From the NCBI RefSeq assembly GCF_963678975.1, contig NC_089274.1, positions 18,865,633 to 18,929,632 of the forward strand: DNA of 64,000 nt, given 5' to 3'. This stretch comes from Dysidea avara. Lineage: Eukaryota > Porifera > Demospongiae > Dictyoceratida > Dysideidae. Position 1 is the stretch's first letter. Each line of letters opens with the position of its first letter. Shown piece after piece: positions 11,954 through 26,000 of this stretch. The notes under the pieces were generated by a model. The model was given only the letters and a program-made list of their open reading frames with translations, was not told the DNA's origin and made no database searches. Position numbers and translations under genes: made by a program.

Positions 11954-12784
11954 CTTTTACCATAGATAATAGAGTAAAGGGATAGGAAACGCAATAACGT
12001 GACGTCACAAAATACGTACATTTCTATTGGAATTCCATGTAGTACGTCACGAACATACTCGTTACGCTTGCTGCGCTTGTATCAAAGAGAAACAAATTGT
12101 TGTAACGACAGAATTTTGTAACCAACGACTGTGAAACTTCGCTACAGTGAACTCAAGTAAGTAATCGAGGGAAATAGGATGGTACCGACCCTCAAGGAAG
12201 TTATACGCAAAATTAAAGGAGATTGAAAGTGAAAAAAACGGCCCAAAAATTACTTTAAACCACTTTACTTTCTTCGTAAATATATTCTATCCTTTTAACT
12301 GTGATAAACCTATTCCTTACCATTTAACAGAGGGAACCAGAGGAAATATCGGAGCAAAACAGGAACTGTTGCTTGAAGAAACGACTAAGTATCTTCCATT
12401 TTTAACCAAAAGTTTTAACCACCTTGCAGTACAACGCAACGCTAAAAGACTGTGTTGGTGACACGCCTAGCTTACCACAAGATTCGAAAGTGGAACCGGC
12501 TATAAAAGAAGCGGTATGGACGAGGCATGTAGGTACGATGAGCGAAAGTGTGACAGCGTGTAACAATCACGGTTAATGCGATACGCTTTGTTACAAAATC
12601 TACGGTCTGAATTCTCTCGCCAAAATCTCTAAATACTTACTGTAGTCTGTTGGATTACTATTTACGCTGCTTAGAACACTAATTCTCACAAAACTGTCTT
12701 GTCCTTTCAAGTCACGCGTAACGGAAATCAAACCGGAAATTGCTTGCGTTTCCTATCCCTTTACTCTATTATCTATGCTTTTAC
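11954..12784. mobile_element. Non-autonomous DNA transposon, 34-bp TIRs, 7-bp TSD
   Basis: Perfect 34-bp inverted ends at 11961-11994 (CATAGATAATAGAGTAAAGG...) and 12744-12777 are flanked by the identical 7-mer CTTTTAC (11954-11960 and 12778-12784). The element proper is 817 bp. No transposase frame is visible. Perfect ends and duplication point to a recent insertion. The 7-bp duplication is unusual; Dada elements are one known superfamily making 6-7 bp, but the assignment is open. Confidence 0.88.
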
Positions 12785-12800
12785 GAAAACAATTTCAGTA

Positions 12801-12855
12801 AACCAGGCGCACGCCCACAGCCGGCCTACGGCCGGCTGTGGGCGTGCGCCTGGTT
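12801..12855. repeat. Perfect GC-rich hairpin, 26-bp arms
   Basis: Arms AACCAGGCGCACGCCCACAG plus CCGGCC on each side of a TAC loop are perfectly complementary over 26 bp. It is strikingly GC-rich for this window and starts only 17 bp after the duplication of the preceding transposon. Confidence 0.9.
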
Positions 12856-13146
12856 AAAAAATTTTTTTTTTAAAGTCGCTTAATTGTTTGATATGATTAC
12901 ACTGTATTGTTACCAAAATTAATTTAACTAAAAATTTACAATTGGTTTCTAGCTACTTGGCCATCTTTTCTTTTAGGTAGTGGTTACTGAACCAAAAGGT
13001 TTTTTATTTTCGCGTCTAGTAGTTTCCCCGAGCATTCGACTTTAGGGGACGCGAAAAGTAACATTAGCGTTAGGTTAGGCTCGGGTTCGGGTTCAGCTTT
13101 GGTTTCTTGTTCACCGTTAGGTTACGTTCTTCTTACTGTATTATAG

Positions 13147-13428
13147 CAGAGGAGGATCCAGACTTTTAAAAAGGGGGTTCCACTTTGGAATTGCAACTTC
13201 AGCCTAGCTGTAGGGGGAAGACCAAAAAAAAAAAAAAAAAAAAGGTCATCACCTATTGACAATAGCTGTCCCTCACCATAAATGCCCTCACCAACTATAC
13301 CTCCTTATTTATAACTAGATACATAGCTTGCTACACTGCTCTTCAAAAGACTATACTGTGACTGTTCTATTAGAGTATCTCGAGTAAGACAGGCTCTCTC
13401 AAATGAACCCCCCCTGGATCCGCTCCTG
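13147..13428. mobile_element. GGATCC-family MITE, copy 1
   Basis: Ends CAGAGGAGGATCCAG and CTGGATCCGCTCCTG are inverted copies of each other and are flanked by TATAG on both sides (13142-13146 and 13429-13433). The inside has an A-run, then a GACTGTTCTATTAGAGTATC motif. Same family as 36726-37049 and 50649-50966. Non-coding. Confidence 0.85.
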
Positions 13429-13429
13429 T

Positions 13430-14260
13430 ATAGTGTACTACGTGAGTATAGCGTTTATAAGGTAGAAAGTAGGGGTAGTGCATGGGTAGCGGCTAGCAGC
13501 GGTAGCATAGTTTTTTTTTTAAAAGAAAGAAGAATCGGCCCAAGTTGGCACTCCCATCCACCACATTCTACTCTACACTAAGATGTTCTATAAAATGGGT
13601 TTAGCCTATTCCTACACCTACATGCAGAGCTACTGAAACAGAACCTACAGAACACAGAATAGAAAGAAAAAGGAAATGGGGCTTAAACGGCCCCAAGACG
13701 CCCCTCCCCCAGTGCAAGGTCAACTGATGCTGGAACATGACCCTTAAAGGGATGACCAGAGGAGGAGCGAGAACCCCTTATGCACATGATGGTAGAGTGC
13801 AATAAGGAGAAGCCAAGATGGCAGCGAAGCCAGCTCATCACCCTACAGTATAGGGTGATTTCCACTTACAAGATAGGAGGAAGGCCAGGCGCTTGTAAGC
13901 CACAGTGGTGGAGGCACCCATGCCTCCAGAAGTTGAAAAAAACAAGAGGACTAAAATTACCATGTTCCACCTCTCGCACTCTCTCCTCATACTGACGGCG
14001 CTTCGAAGTTTCATGCTGGCGATAGGGATTACAACGGTTTGAAGGGGCATAAGGGTTAAATATTCTAACATCAAAAAAAGTAGGTCACAGTTCAAACCGA
14101 GAACCGCAGAATCCAGAAGCCTTGATGTCCAAGCGAGCACCGACATCTTGGTTAGCTGTACGTAGGGAGAGAGATTCACCACTCAAGGGCTGAAGGGGAG
14201 GTTCAGTAGATAGCTACATCATGACAAACCTCTGACATTAATTCTGCAGTCAAATCTCGG
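13430..14260. other. Unassigned stretch with long overlapping open frames
   Basis: Open frames on both strands (13683-14182) are longer than chance in an AT-rich genome because local GC is higher. I recognise no domain. Decayed transposon coding sequence is the likeliest explanation, but I cannot show it. Confidence 0.25.
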
Positions 14261-14269
14261 ATGTCATTG

Positions 14270-14356
14270 TGGCGGATGGTAGCACAGTGGTAGCTAAGCC
14301 CGGCACTGCTTACAGTTCCAGTAGTCCAGGGTTCGAGGCCAGGTTGAGTTTTGTGG
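14270..14356 (+). mobile_element. tRNA-derived SINE head
   Basis: A pol III A box (TAGCACAGTGG, from about 14279) and a B box (GGTTCGAGGCC, from about 14332) lie at tRNA-like spacing. There is no complementary 3' acceptor strand and a T-run follows, so this is a tRNA-derived SINE or tRNA relic and not a working tRNA gene. Confidence 0.6.
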
Positions 14357-14401
14357 GGTTTTTTTTTTCATTTAGTGACCCTTTTTTGTCTAAGTTTTAC
14401 T

Positions 14402-14437
14402 GTCGGTTCAATAGCGAGCCCGGCTTATTGAACCGAC
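14402..14437. repeat. 12-bp-arm hairpin
   Basis: GTCGGTTCAATA and TATTGAACCGAC are perfectly complementary around a 12-nt loop. The arm sequence occurs again just after (TCGGTTCAATAA). It lies just downstream of the tRNA-like unit. Confidence 0.7.
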
Positions 14438-14459
14438 TTTCGGTTCAATAACCACTGCC

Positions 14460-15465
14460 TTTATTTTAATATAGCTACAGTGCAAAAAGATGGCCAAGTA
14501 GAAACCAATTGTAAATTTTTAGTAGCTTTTTTACAATACGACTTCATGGTTGAAAGAAAATCGCCCCAATGGGATGCGATGACGAAGAAAATGAAAAGAA
14601 CGATGCACATTTGAATTAGTAATGTAATTAATGCATTGTAAATGGGTGGGCGATGGAACAAACTACTCCAACAATTTGCCTGACTTTTCGTGTGGTAGAT
14701 ATTCATTATACAAAGGTTACATTCCCACTGGTTTCGAGGTAGAATCTTTTAGTAAGGCTGAGATTTCGCCATGCGGATTTTAAAAGATTGCGTAATCGAT
14801 CTCTCATGTAAATGAGTGGTCGCGTGTTTATTATTGTGGGCGCGCGCTTTGTGCTTCTTGGCCTCGTGACTCACTACCGTGAGTCTTGATAATTATATAT
14901 TATGAACTCTTGCTAATACGCATTTTTCTTGCAGAATTTTTAGTGTCAAGTCTACACTTTTTATAGTCATGCATGTCTCAAGACCACCCTACATATAACA
15001 TTGTCTGACTTTGTGAAGCAAAAAAAAAGATCAAATCAGCAGTACATATAGCTAGCAGCACTCTATGTACATATTCGTTTTTATGTCCCTGTAGCCATTG
15101 TAACAAGTCCCCCAAACCACCTAATTTTGATTGTAGCCCTTGTAATAACAATCACTTTTGTAATATACGTATTTTTTTCCTAACTAATCACTATATATAT
15201 AACTATAACTAATCAATTGTAATTATTTTTAGGCCACTGGCACAGGCAGTAGACCTTCAGCATACCTGTAGCCACTAATCTGTTGTAACCATGTATCATT
15301 GTAATTCTGCATGCTGTAAAGTCAAAAATAAATAAATAAAATAAATGTCTCACAGGCTCATTGATGCAAATGAAAACAAATTGACAGGGCATGTAAACAA
15401 GTAATTGGAACCTTAATTTATGTATATGGCATATATACATGCAGTTATATTTAAAAGTAAACTGA
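14460..15465. other. Intergenic 3' of gene B; short A-rich tail
   Basis: No gene is supported. A minus-strand open frame at 14461-14706 has one hydrophobic segment but no splice or family support. An AAAT-rich run at about 15320-15345 may be the tail of an old retroposon. Confidence 0.35.
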
Positions 15466-16695
15466 TTAAAAGTCATCAGATTGTTCAGAACTTTTAGAAA
15501 TTAAGACCAAACCATCATCGTCGTCAAATTCCACATAGGATGATAGTACAGGCTGACTTGCTGTTATTGTATTAAAGCTTTTGGTATAACCAGCATTAGA
15601 AAATTTCTTATAAGAACTGTGGAATGAGGAACATCAGAATTAGGCCACCTGGTATCATTATGAGAACTGACCTTTTCCTAAATCTGAGTTGCCAAGCATA
15701 AATTTTGTCCACTATCTTTTTTATGAGTATCACAATTAACACCAGCAGTGGCAGATAGTAGAATGGTACTAACATTGCTGCATGTTCACTGAGAGCGTTC
15801 ACATTACCACAATCATCAACCAGTGACTCCTTAATATCACTTTCAGTCTTAAACACTGGATCCTGTATGTGTTGTATGAACTTCAGTGATGTACATTATC
15901 ACACAAACCTCAAATCGATTTGTTGATGCAATACTGAGCAACAACAGAATGGTCACATGTGTAAACACCTCCAGAACATTAACATAAATTGTTCCAAATG
16001 GTTTAGTGTAAGCAATCACTGCCACACACACCATGGTGAATAACAACACTGGAGCCTGTTATAATGTTGACATGAATGGCTGCTACCTGCCTGAGTATAT
16101 ACTTACCAGATTACCAGGTAAGATGATTATGAAAATAATGAATAAAATTCTTCTAAGTAATTCTACAGGTGCCCACCAACTGTGGTCCTCAGCATATGGA
16201 GCCTTTAGGAGTTTGGCCATAGAAAATGCCCAGTGTTTCTGTATCAGATATGTAAACATATAGGATGGCACCAATACACACATACCTTAATCTTCCTCAT
16301 GACAACAGCTGTCACAAACACCATTATCAGAACACAGAATATCAACACAAGGACAGCTACAATTGCTAATGGAAGGTGTCCTCCAGTGAAACACTTCACT
16401 GTTCCATCAACATACCATCTCTATAAGTGCACGCAGTATATAATACGTTGTGTTTACATGGCGTAAGTTTTATAGTAATATACACTGCTTAAGCACTGGT
16501 GATAAGGTTTTTATTTATTTATTTGTTTATGCTCTAATAAAATGCACAGTCATACATATTTATATGATGGAGTCTGTCAACAAAGTTAAACTCATTTCAT
16601 GTAAAGAATGTTAGCTACTGGCCCTGGTACACCTAGCTTGTACACTATAGTTTGTAACATGCACATGAAGTGTATACACACACACACACACGGAT

Positions 16696-16726
<31 letters not shown>

Positions 16727-19700
16727 CGTACGCACGCACGCACGCACACACACACACACGACTATGGAGAGCGCACCGGTCTCTTGGTCCCATCAGGGTC
16801 ACTCAATAGCGGACAGTTGAGGATGGACACTGAAGTGTTCATCACATCAGTGTATAACAGTAGTATCAGTAGCCACAGTCCACTCCATGACAACCTCATG
16901 TTCTTAGCAATCTTAAACTTCCTGTTCAGTAGACACTGACTTGCTGAATATACAAAAATATGTTCACCTGTTAGCAGTGTACAGTACAACTGATATGATA
17001 ACTGTCAATAGAAACGGAATATATCTGAAACTGTATGAGGCTAATGCAGTCATTCCAGGGTACAGACAGAAGTCATATGGGAAGTAAAGGTTGGCAGCAC
17101 TGCTGATGTAGTGTAACTGAAACAAACAAGGTGATATCTGATCTCACAGCTCACCAGACACTTACATAATGTTGAGCAATGTCAAATGTCATTGGGAAGT
17201 ACTGTGAAACAATTGGAATAACCTAAAAACAAACACGAAGCTTAACAAACTGTAGTACAGGTATTTTACATCTGAGATACAAATTTAGCCACAGCAATAA
17301 TTTCATAATAATCACTAATTCTCCAAGACACAAGTTTTTTTAAGTTTCCTGTAGTGCCACATATCTTATGTGGTAAGAAGAAAACATTAGAATCCGAAAA
17401 GACTGGCAAAATAATGTACACCTGAATTTGTATTCCAGTTGAAGAAAAATTTCAACCTTGTATATACAGTAGGTTCTATAAGGGGTAAACTTTCCACAAA
17501 TCATTACCGTTCAAAATTTTGAAGGAGAATTTATCAACAAATTACTTTTTTAATGGGGTGTATCATTTATATGGAGTCATACAAAACAGAGTCTTTATTT
17601 AGTAAGTTGAAGAAATTTGCATATTGTGACTGTATCAATGCTGTCAACAAGATAGTTTTGATACACTGTGGCAATGTTCTAAAGATGGCATGGTGGCTGA
17701 TCACAACTATCTGGTCAGGTATTATGACATGTACAGTTTCTGGCACTACAATTCATTCTCCAGCTGACTTGTATTATGCCTTATAATGTTCTGCTCTAGA
17801 TAACACTTAAACAACATCATTTTTGATCTTTGAACAATAAATGGACTTAGACTGGCACCACCCATCCCTTTGCAAAAAGTAAGGGTCTGGTAAAATGCAT
17901 ATACTAAATCATTTCAGTAACCAATTAATGCATACCAATGATGTTCACACAGAAGTCACCTTGGCAATGCAATGCTTTTGTTCAAATTAAAGGGAATCAT
18001 CTGACGAAACAAGCAGTTACGTGTGTGTCTAATTAAATTCCTTTTGGTATTTGTATTTCACACCAGACCCTTACATTTTGTGAAGGGACAAGTGGTACCA
18101 GACTACAATGGAGTGAGCACACATTTTGAGTGCAATTTTTAAATGAATAACAATCAATTTGAAAAATCATAAAATTTACTATACGATGTATATCTAGTGA
18201 CAGTTTTTAGATGTACCACCAACACACAATGCCCACCTGTAGGTAAAATATTATTGGATACAACCACATCGGCAGTGAAATGGAGAAGATTAAAATGACT
18301 GTTATCACCACTGCATCAATCACCGCTACAAAATGACATAACAGTCAAATATAAATGTGCTTCATACGTTTATGCACAATTTCAAGTGTTGCATACAAAT
18401 CAATAGCATGGCTTCCCAGTTTTTTTGGTACTTGCATTTACAACACTAATTATGTAAGACAGAATATTTGGACAGTAGACTCACTGCAAACTTCACACAG
18501 ATTTGTTGTATTTTTTGTACACAGTAACTTAATGGCTACCAGTTAGCTTTTTAATTCAAAGATGTACCACAGGCAGTTAGTGCAGAAGAAAGGATATTCA
18601 GGAATGTTACTTACATAGCAATGGTAAAAACAGTATGTTAGCATATCCACATGACTTGCACTTGTTGAGCAGCACACTGACTCCTTTTTCATGTGTACAT
18701 CGTCCACACAACACTCCTAAGTGAAAATACAACATAGGATGATGTTTTGTCAATCAGTAGCTATGTCATTTACCTTCCCTATCACACACACACTGATCAT
18801 TCTCATTATCATAAGAATACACACTAGTACAAGCCTCAGAATTATCATCCACTTTACTACACTGACAGTAACCCGGTGGACAATGATGATATTCCAATAT
18901 GTTCTCCATTGAACCATTGCTTATGAAGTGTGCCCATAGACCTTGCTGTATTGTAAGTCACACAATAATATATGTGGTAAACAGCACACATTGTTACTTA
19001 CCTCCAATATAACCTTTCTCTCATTAGGGATGCAGTCAATAATATTATTATCATTATCATTACATTGACACTGGTATTCATCCTTAGTATCTGTGACACT
19101 TAGTGTGTGGCCAGGAGGACATGGTCTTATCATTAAATTAAAAGACTTCACTTCACGTTGAACCAGCTACATGTGAAAAAGAAGACAGTGTATAATAACC
19201 ATTATTAAATAATGGATAGAACTGTTTATAATATTTGGTGAAATACAGCTCATTTGCTATTTATTTACTGGTATGCGGTATGAAACTGGGTCAGGGTTGC
19301 TTCCATAACAGACCAACTTACACTACTGCTCCGACTATAGCTTTGACTCTGTCAAGTGCAGCTAAACACCAAAGATGGCTGTGGACGTTTACTTGTGTGA
19401 GCATGCACATGAAACTAGCCACAGTGACATCCAAAAACAATTTAGTAGATTGTACAGATTGTAGTTGCTTCTAGATTGCACACTCACTTTGTTTGCTCAT
19501 TGCTTGTAAATAATTGTGTCAACTAGTTCGACGCATGAGACTACATGTTAGCAACTTGTAATACCTATAACTCAGCCACAGGCTAGAAAAAATAGAATAG
19601 AATATTGCAATTCTTTGTGTACTTTACTGTATAAGAACTGTAGTATCTGATATGGAAGGGGGCTCCCTAACCAAGACAAATGTAACAGGTGTCCAGATCA

Positions 19701-20988
19701 CCCAATCCAGTTTCAACCAATAATACACTTAGTTAGGTCTACTCACTGCAGATTGTGTCCTGAGTGCCAACACTTCAATGGTGTAGGGCTTGTTCAACAA
19801 ATCATTGCTTATTCCTTTAGCACTTTTCACACTGTATTTCACCATCAGTGAAGAGCTGGATGGCTGCACTGTTTGAGCAGTGGGAGTAAATGCAAATGAG
19901 ATGTCCTATGTAATATAAAGCAATTGAGTTGTAAATATATATTAATATTATTTGTTAATTGGTACAAGGAAGACAAAGTCTTATAAAAACCAATCTCAAA
20001 TACATCTAAATAAAATCAAACTGGCGGTCATAGTATAGGCGCCAAACTTACATCATTGTTTGAATTGTCTAAAATACGAAAATTCTCTGATGTCAGAAAG
20101 TTTTGTTCATCAAAGGGTGATATAGCCACTTCTAAGGTTTCTCCCGGATAGCCTGCAATCTAAAAATGAGATTATACAAGTTACTACTGCACCATGACTG
20201 TCAGAAATGAACTGACATTACTACTGTGAACTATAAAATCAACAGCTGGTGTCTGTACAGCTAGTGACTGGTTTGACGAAGCCTCCACATTATGACCAGA
20301 ATTGATGTTAAAGTTTCTTCTTTCATCACTGTATATAGTGTAAATTGTGACTCCATATCAAAACACAGGACATAATGTACCCATAAGTGACGAATGGCCA
20401 TCGCAACACATCACTACTGTCAGTATAGAAGTATGGAGTTTCAAATGAGTACCAAGAACACAGGTCCATCCTGTTAGCATATATTGCAGATCCTATAAGA
20501 GCTCTATTGCCTGTGAACTTCATAGAAACCTGTGGGTATATGCAAAACCAAAAATAAAGTTGTCAGTTTAGTAAAAGTGAAATACAGAGTTTACAGACCT
20601 TGTCCCAGGACACTGGTGGTATTAACGTGTCGCCATACTGGATAAAACACAATGGATTGTAGTAATTCTTAGTAAAGAATGGTAACACAGTTCCTGTCTC
20701 AACCACAATAGCAGCACCCAACCTAGAACAACCATCACTCAATGACACAGTAACACTGCTATATTATGCATATATCATACCCTCCTGTGTTATTAACAAA
20801 CTCTAGTTGTGCTCCACTGTTCAGAGTCATTTGACTGAAGGTCAACATGTACATTGCTCCACCATCAAAGCCTTCAACATCATTATTAGTGAGTGAAACA
20901 TTTCCATAGAAGTCAACTGTGGCACCGATTGCCTTTAAAAAGATTACATCAAAAATATGAGTATTACATCTAGTAAAACAAGTTGTAC

Positions 20989-21057
<69 letters not shown>

Positions 21058-22934
21058 GCCAAAGCAAAGCCTTCAGCTGCCGCTAAGCGGTCACGCTGCC
21101 CAGTAGCCAGCACTGGGGCACCTGTGTGCCACTCAGGCACTATGAGTCAGCGCAGGCATGCCCTCCTGGGGCAGGACTAGTAACCCGCAGGAGGCTGTAC
21201 CATGTCTCACAGTTGAAGGTGTGGACACCCAAAGTCCCACCTGGACCTTCAACTACTATATGAGACATGGACAATTGAGGGTTTGCTTTCCCAGTTTACA
21301 CCAGGTACCCATTGATGTTACAGCTGGGTGGGCTGCTTCCCCAGTTGGCACCAGGCCACCAGGTCCCCATTTTAACAGCTGGGGCAGCATACACACAGAA
21401 ATGCCATGCTACCACAGTCACATCTACCTAGTGAACCAGCACTGGAATGTTGTGGGTCAGTGCAGGTAAGCCCTCCTGGGGTAGGACCAGTAGCCCACAA
21501 GAGGCTGTACCTTGTCTCACAGGGACATTGGAAACAGTGGAAATTGAAAACTGAAACTGAAAACTGAAACTGAAAAACTGAAATGGAAAAACTGAAACTG
21601 AAAAACTAAAATTGGTCAAAACTTCATATTAACAGGTACCTCTTAACAAAGACCACCTCTATAATAAGACCACCTCTATAATAAGACCGCCTCTAAATAA
21701 GACCACCTCATTATAGTAGCTATGTCAAGTAGGTCCAAAAATATAGCTAAGGTGTACTCATAATGTAATAAAGTATCAATCAATCAGACAGTACTTAAAA
21801 GTTGAAATGACAGCTGCAGGGTTGTACAAAAGGATATACTATCTTATCATGCCAAGACCTAAAGTCCATGGTCATGTCACAAATGAAAATGGAGCAATTG
21901 CATGCATAATTGAATTTGATAATGGATTTCTCATGAATATTATTGTGCATGATTTAGGAGTTGCATAGTTACAAAATCAACATTAATGATTCTTGACTTT
22001 GTGTCTTAATAATTGTTAGGCACACGTAATAAGCATCCTCGAAGACTTAAAAACCTGAGGTGACATCAGTAATTACCGAGGCGCAGGTAAATATTGACAG
22101 GTTTTTAAATCCTCGAAGACACCTATCACGAGTGTCCAACTATTACCAAGATACAAAGTCCAAGATCATTAATTTAACTATGTAACTCTTAAATCATGCA
22201 CAATTCATGAGAAATCCAGTATCAGCAGAGTAATTGTGCATGCAATTACTCCATTTTCATTGTGACATGACCATGGACTTTAGGTCGTGACATGACCATG
22301 GATTTTAGGTCGAGGTATGGTAAGATAGTATATCCTTATGTACAACCCTGCAGCTGTCGTTTTAACTTTTAAGTACTGTCTGATTGATTGATACTTTATT
22401 ACATTATGAGTACACCTAAAGGCCTTTTTGTTGGACCTACTTGACATAGCTACTATAATGAGGTGGTCTTATTAGAGGCGGTCTTATTATACAGGTGGTC
22501 TTATTACAGAGGTGGTCTTTGTTAAGAGGTACCTGTTAATATGAAGTTTTGACCAATTTTAGTTTTTCCGTTTCAGTTTTTTCGTTTCAGTTTTTCAGTT
22601 TCAGTTTTCAGTTTCAGTTTTCAATTTCCACTGTTTCCAATTTCCCTGTCTCACAGGTGAAGGTGTAGGTACCTGAAGTCCCACCTGGACTTTCACCTGC
22701 TGTGTGAGACATGAACAGCTGCCCAGTTAACACCAGGTACACCAGGTGCTACAGCTAGGCAGGATACATCTCCAGTTGATACCACATCACTAGGTCCCCA
22801 TTTAAATAGCTGGATAGACTGGGTAAAGTGTTTGTCCAAGGCAACAGCAACTGGGAATAACAAGGAATCAAACCTGGAACCTTTTGATTACCAGGCTAAT
22901 GTTATAGCCACTAGGCTATGCTGCTTCACATTGC

Positions 22935-23029
<95 letters not shown>

Positions 23030-26000
23030 CACACACGCATGCACACACACACACGCACTCACACACACTTACACGAACTGCAGGTCCTGTATTTCGATCA
23101 AATGTAACATTTTCAAACTTCCCACTGAAAAAACTGAAGTCAGCAATGCCACCATTTCCACCAAAATTGCCATCAAATACGCTATAAACAAACAGCGCTG
23201 TATCCACACTATAAATTTCACATCATTTTGACATTACCAATTAATAAACTCCACTGGTTCATAGTGTTGCCTACTCTGGTAAGCATTGTATGATGTCACA
23301 TCAACAGCACCACCATATTCTATTGATGTGTTGTTGGTGAATGTACAGTCTTGAAGTTTAACAAAGTTACCACCATATCCATAATAAGAAGGGAATATAT
23401 GTGAGCAACCACCAATGTGAGCTACATTCCCATCAAATATACAGCCATAAATGGTGCTATGAAGAGTTGAGAAAAGAGCTGTTTGAGCGAAATTTCCAAA
23501 ATTCATAGCACCAGAGCCAATAAGTGCTAGATTCCCTCTGAATGTGTTATTGCCAAACATGTATGTCTGATTGCCATTAGTTCCACTCATAAAACAGTAC
23601 AATCCACCACCATAATTCTCAGCAAAGTTATTTATAAATACACTGTTATTGACTACCACATTTAATGGGAAGGAGGCACTAATTGGCATAGCCAATCCAC
23701 CACCTCTTCCACTGAAAATGGCATCTTCTATCAAGTTTGTTGTTGATGCAAACAAATCATCTGGAGGGTCTGCTCGGTTGTTGATAAACTCACAATCTGA
23801 GACAAAAACATTTGCACTGTTCAGCTGAGCCAGTTGAACATTGAATGCAATGGATAAGCCACCACCATGACCTTGGAATGGTTTTCTACCAAAGTAACTA
23901 GTAGCATTGTTATCAGTAAATTTGCAGTTCTTTACTGTGACATTTGGAGAGTTGAAAATATTTAATCCACCGTGCTCATTATTCCTGGAATAGTCAAACA
24001 ATATTATAAACAATGTGCAAGCAAACAATATTACTATACTAGGCAGACCATCAAACTTCACTTTTATTTGTCACTAATGCAGTGATGCTTCAGATACAGA
24101 AATATTTTCTAGTGAAGGGTCCACATTAAGCATATACATGTGTTTACCTAGCTATAGCCTAGGAGACCTGATCCTGTCATAAGAATGAAGTTGCTATTGT
24201 TCTAGCAGCCAGGTACGACCGTTGCAGCACGTACTTTCTACTTCTTGGCCACGTAATTTATACATCTAGCCAGGGATGCAGTTCACTAGTTTATCAAGTC
24301 ACACTAGATGTATGAAGGAAGTTTTTGTGAGTTCAAGGTGAGTTAGGGTTGCAGGGTACAAAAGTACCCATCGTGGGCCAATTAAATCCATAAAACCTTC
24401 ATTCATATACACAATAAAAGACATTATGCTCAACAGGCAAACCTCTTAGTAATGTTAAATGGATTGTCCTTGCCAACCACCCCCAGCACAATGAATGACA
24501 CGTGTAAGACAATAGCACAAATTAAGATGTGACTAATAGCATATTGCTCAGACAGGCGAGACACCACTTACACCTAATAGTGGAAACAACATGTACCACA
24601 AATGCACTGACTGAAATAATGAGAATCCAAGACAACATGAAAGCTGCCACTTGGCTCCTTAATGGAACTTGACAAAACATCCCTTAGAGTGGCAACCTCA
24701 CTAACTTCCCTTCTTGAGTGGAAACACACCTGAAAAGCGATGGCAATGAGGCCCTTATCTCATTATGATGTAAGACAAGAGAAAACATGATCCACAGACA
24801 AGGTAACTCCACACTCCACAGCCACAAAAAGAAAGGTGTATGCTAGGGGAGGCCATCAATAATGCAATGCCAAGGCACCTTGAAGGATAGACTTGTCCAG
24901 TTGGAATAAAGAGGTACCTATTGATCTCCCAAAGAGTAAATAATTGTTGGAAATTGTCACTTATCTGAATAACAATTTATGAGTGGTTGATAGGCATCAC
25001 ACTTGACGAGGATAGTCTGAGAAATAAACAGCCAGCAATTAGACTATTTGGCCAACACAGCAAGGGAGAAATTTCAAGGTTTTGGGATTTAGACCTCCAT
25101 ATAGTTAGTCTAATACATTTTGGGATTGTTTGCAAATTCATGAAAAATTATTTTTAGCAACATTGCTCAACCTCGAAAATATGGCCCCTTGAAATATTTA
25201 GGTTCTACGGTAACCTAGGTCAAGGGGTTACATTCATCTTTTCTTTTTACCAGATGTAGGTTTCCTCCTCCTTACAACTGGTGCCTTCTTGGTAGAAATC
25301 AAAGGAGGTTGGAAGCAGTGGCTCAACGGGTATACTGTATAGCCAGAAAGTTTGGTTGGAGGTAAATTTGGCAAGCAAGCGGTGCTTCACAACTATAATC
25401 CACCAATTCATTTGTCCATTACAAATCTTTATTAGCTACTAACAAATTTGCCACAAACCTTTTCTTTATCACAGCAAATTCACTAAAGTTTCTCCTGCCA
25501 AACTTTTCGGCATATGGTATATGTCTGGAGGTCCCAAGTTCGAACCACCTCTTTATTACAAACTAATCCATGTTTCATGTAAGTTTTTTCATTCACATGA
25601 TTGCCAGAACAATAGTAACATAAAAATCTACATGTGGCTTATATTTGGTACAGCTTGGGCAGAAGAAAAAGGTACATGACAGCTGTTGGGAATACACCAG
25701 ACCCAATTTCCCCTCAATGATCTAGCCATAGAGACTAAAAGTACATCAAGAAATACATAACACAGAATTAAGTAGCAAACACCAATAACATGGGTGTAAC
25801 GTTTTTGATATTAATTTAACCTATCTGCATAGCTACTTACCGGAACACACAATCCTTAACCACCACAACAGACACTTCTTCAATCACTATGGGCACTGGA
25901 CAGCTATTAAATATCAACCCATCAAATGCTACCAACGAAACATTCGATATTGGCTTGAAAATATTTCTCAGCTCGTCCAGGTTAGACGTGCTAGCAGTGC

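Noticed and set aside
13683-14182. A host gene in the long minus-strand frames
   Set aside because: Frames on both strands are about equally long, no start context or motif is convincing, and neighbours are repeats.
14270-14356. A functional tRNA gene
   Set aside because: A and B boxes are present but the acceptor stem does not close and the sequence continues into a T-rich SINE-like tail.
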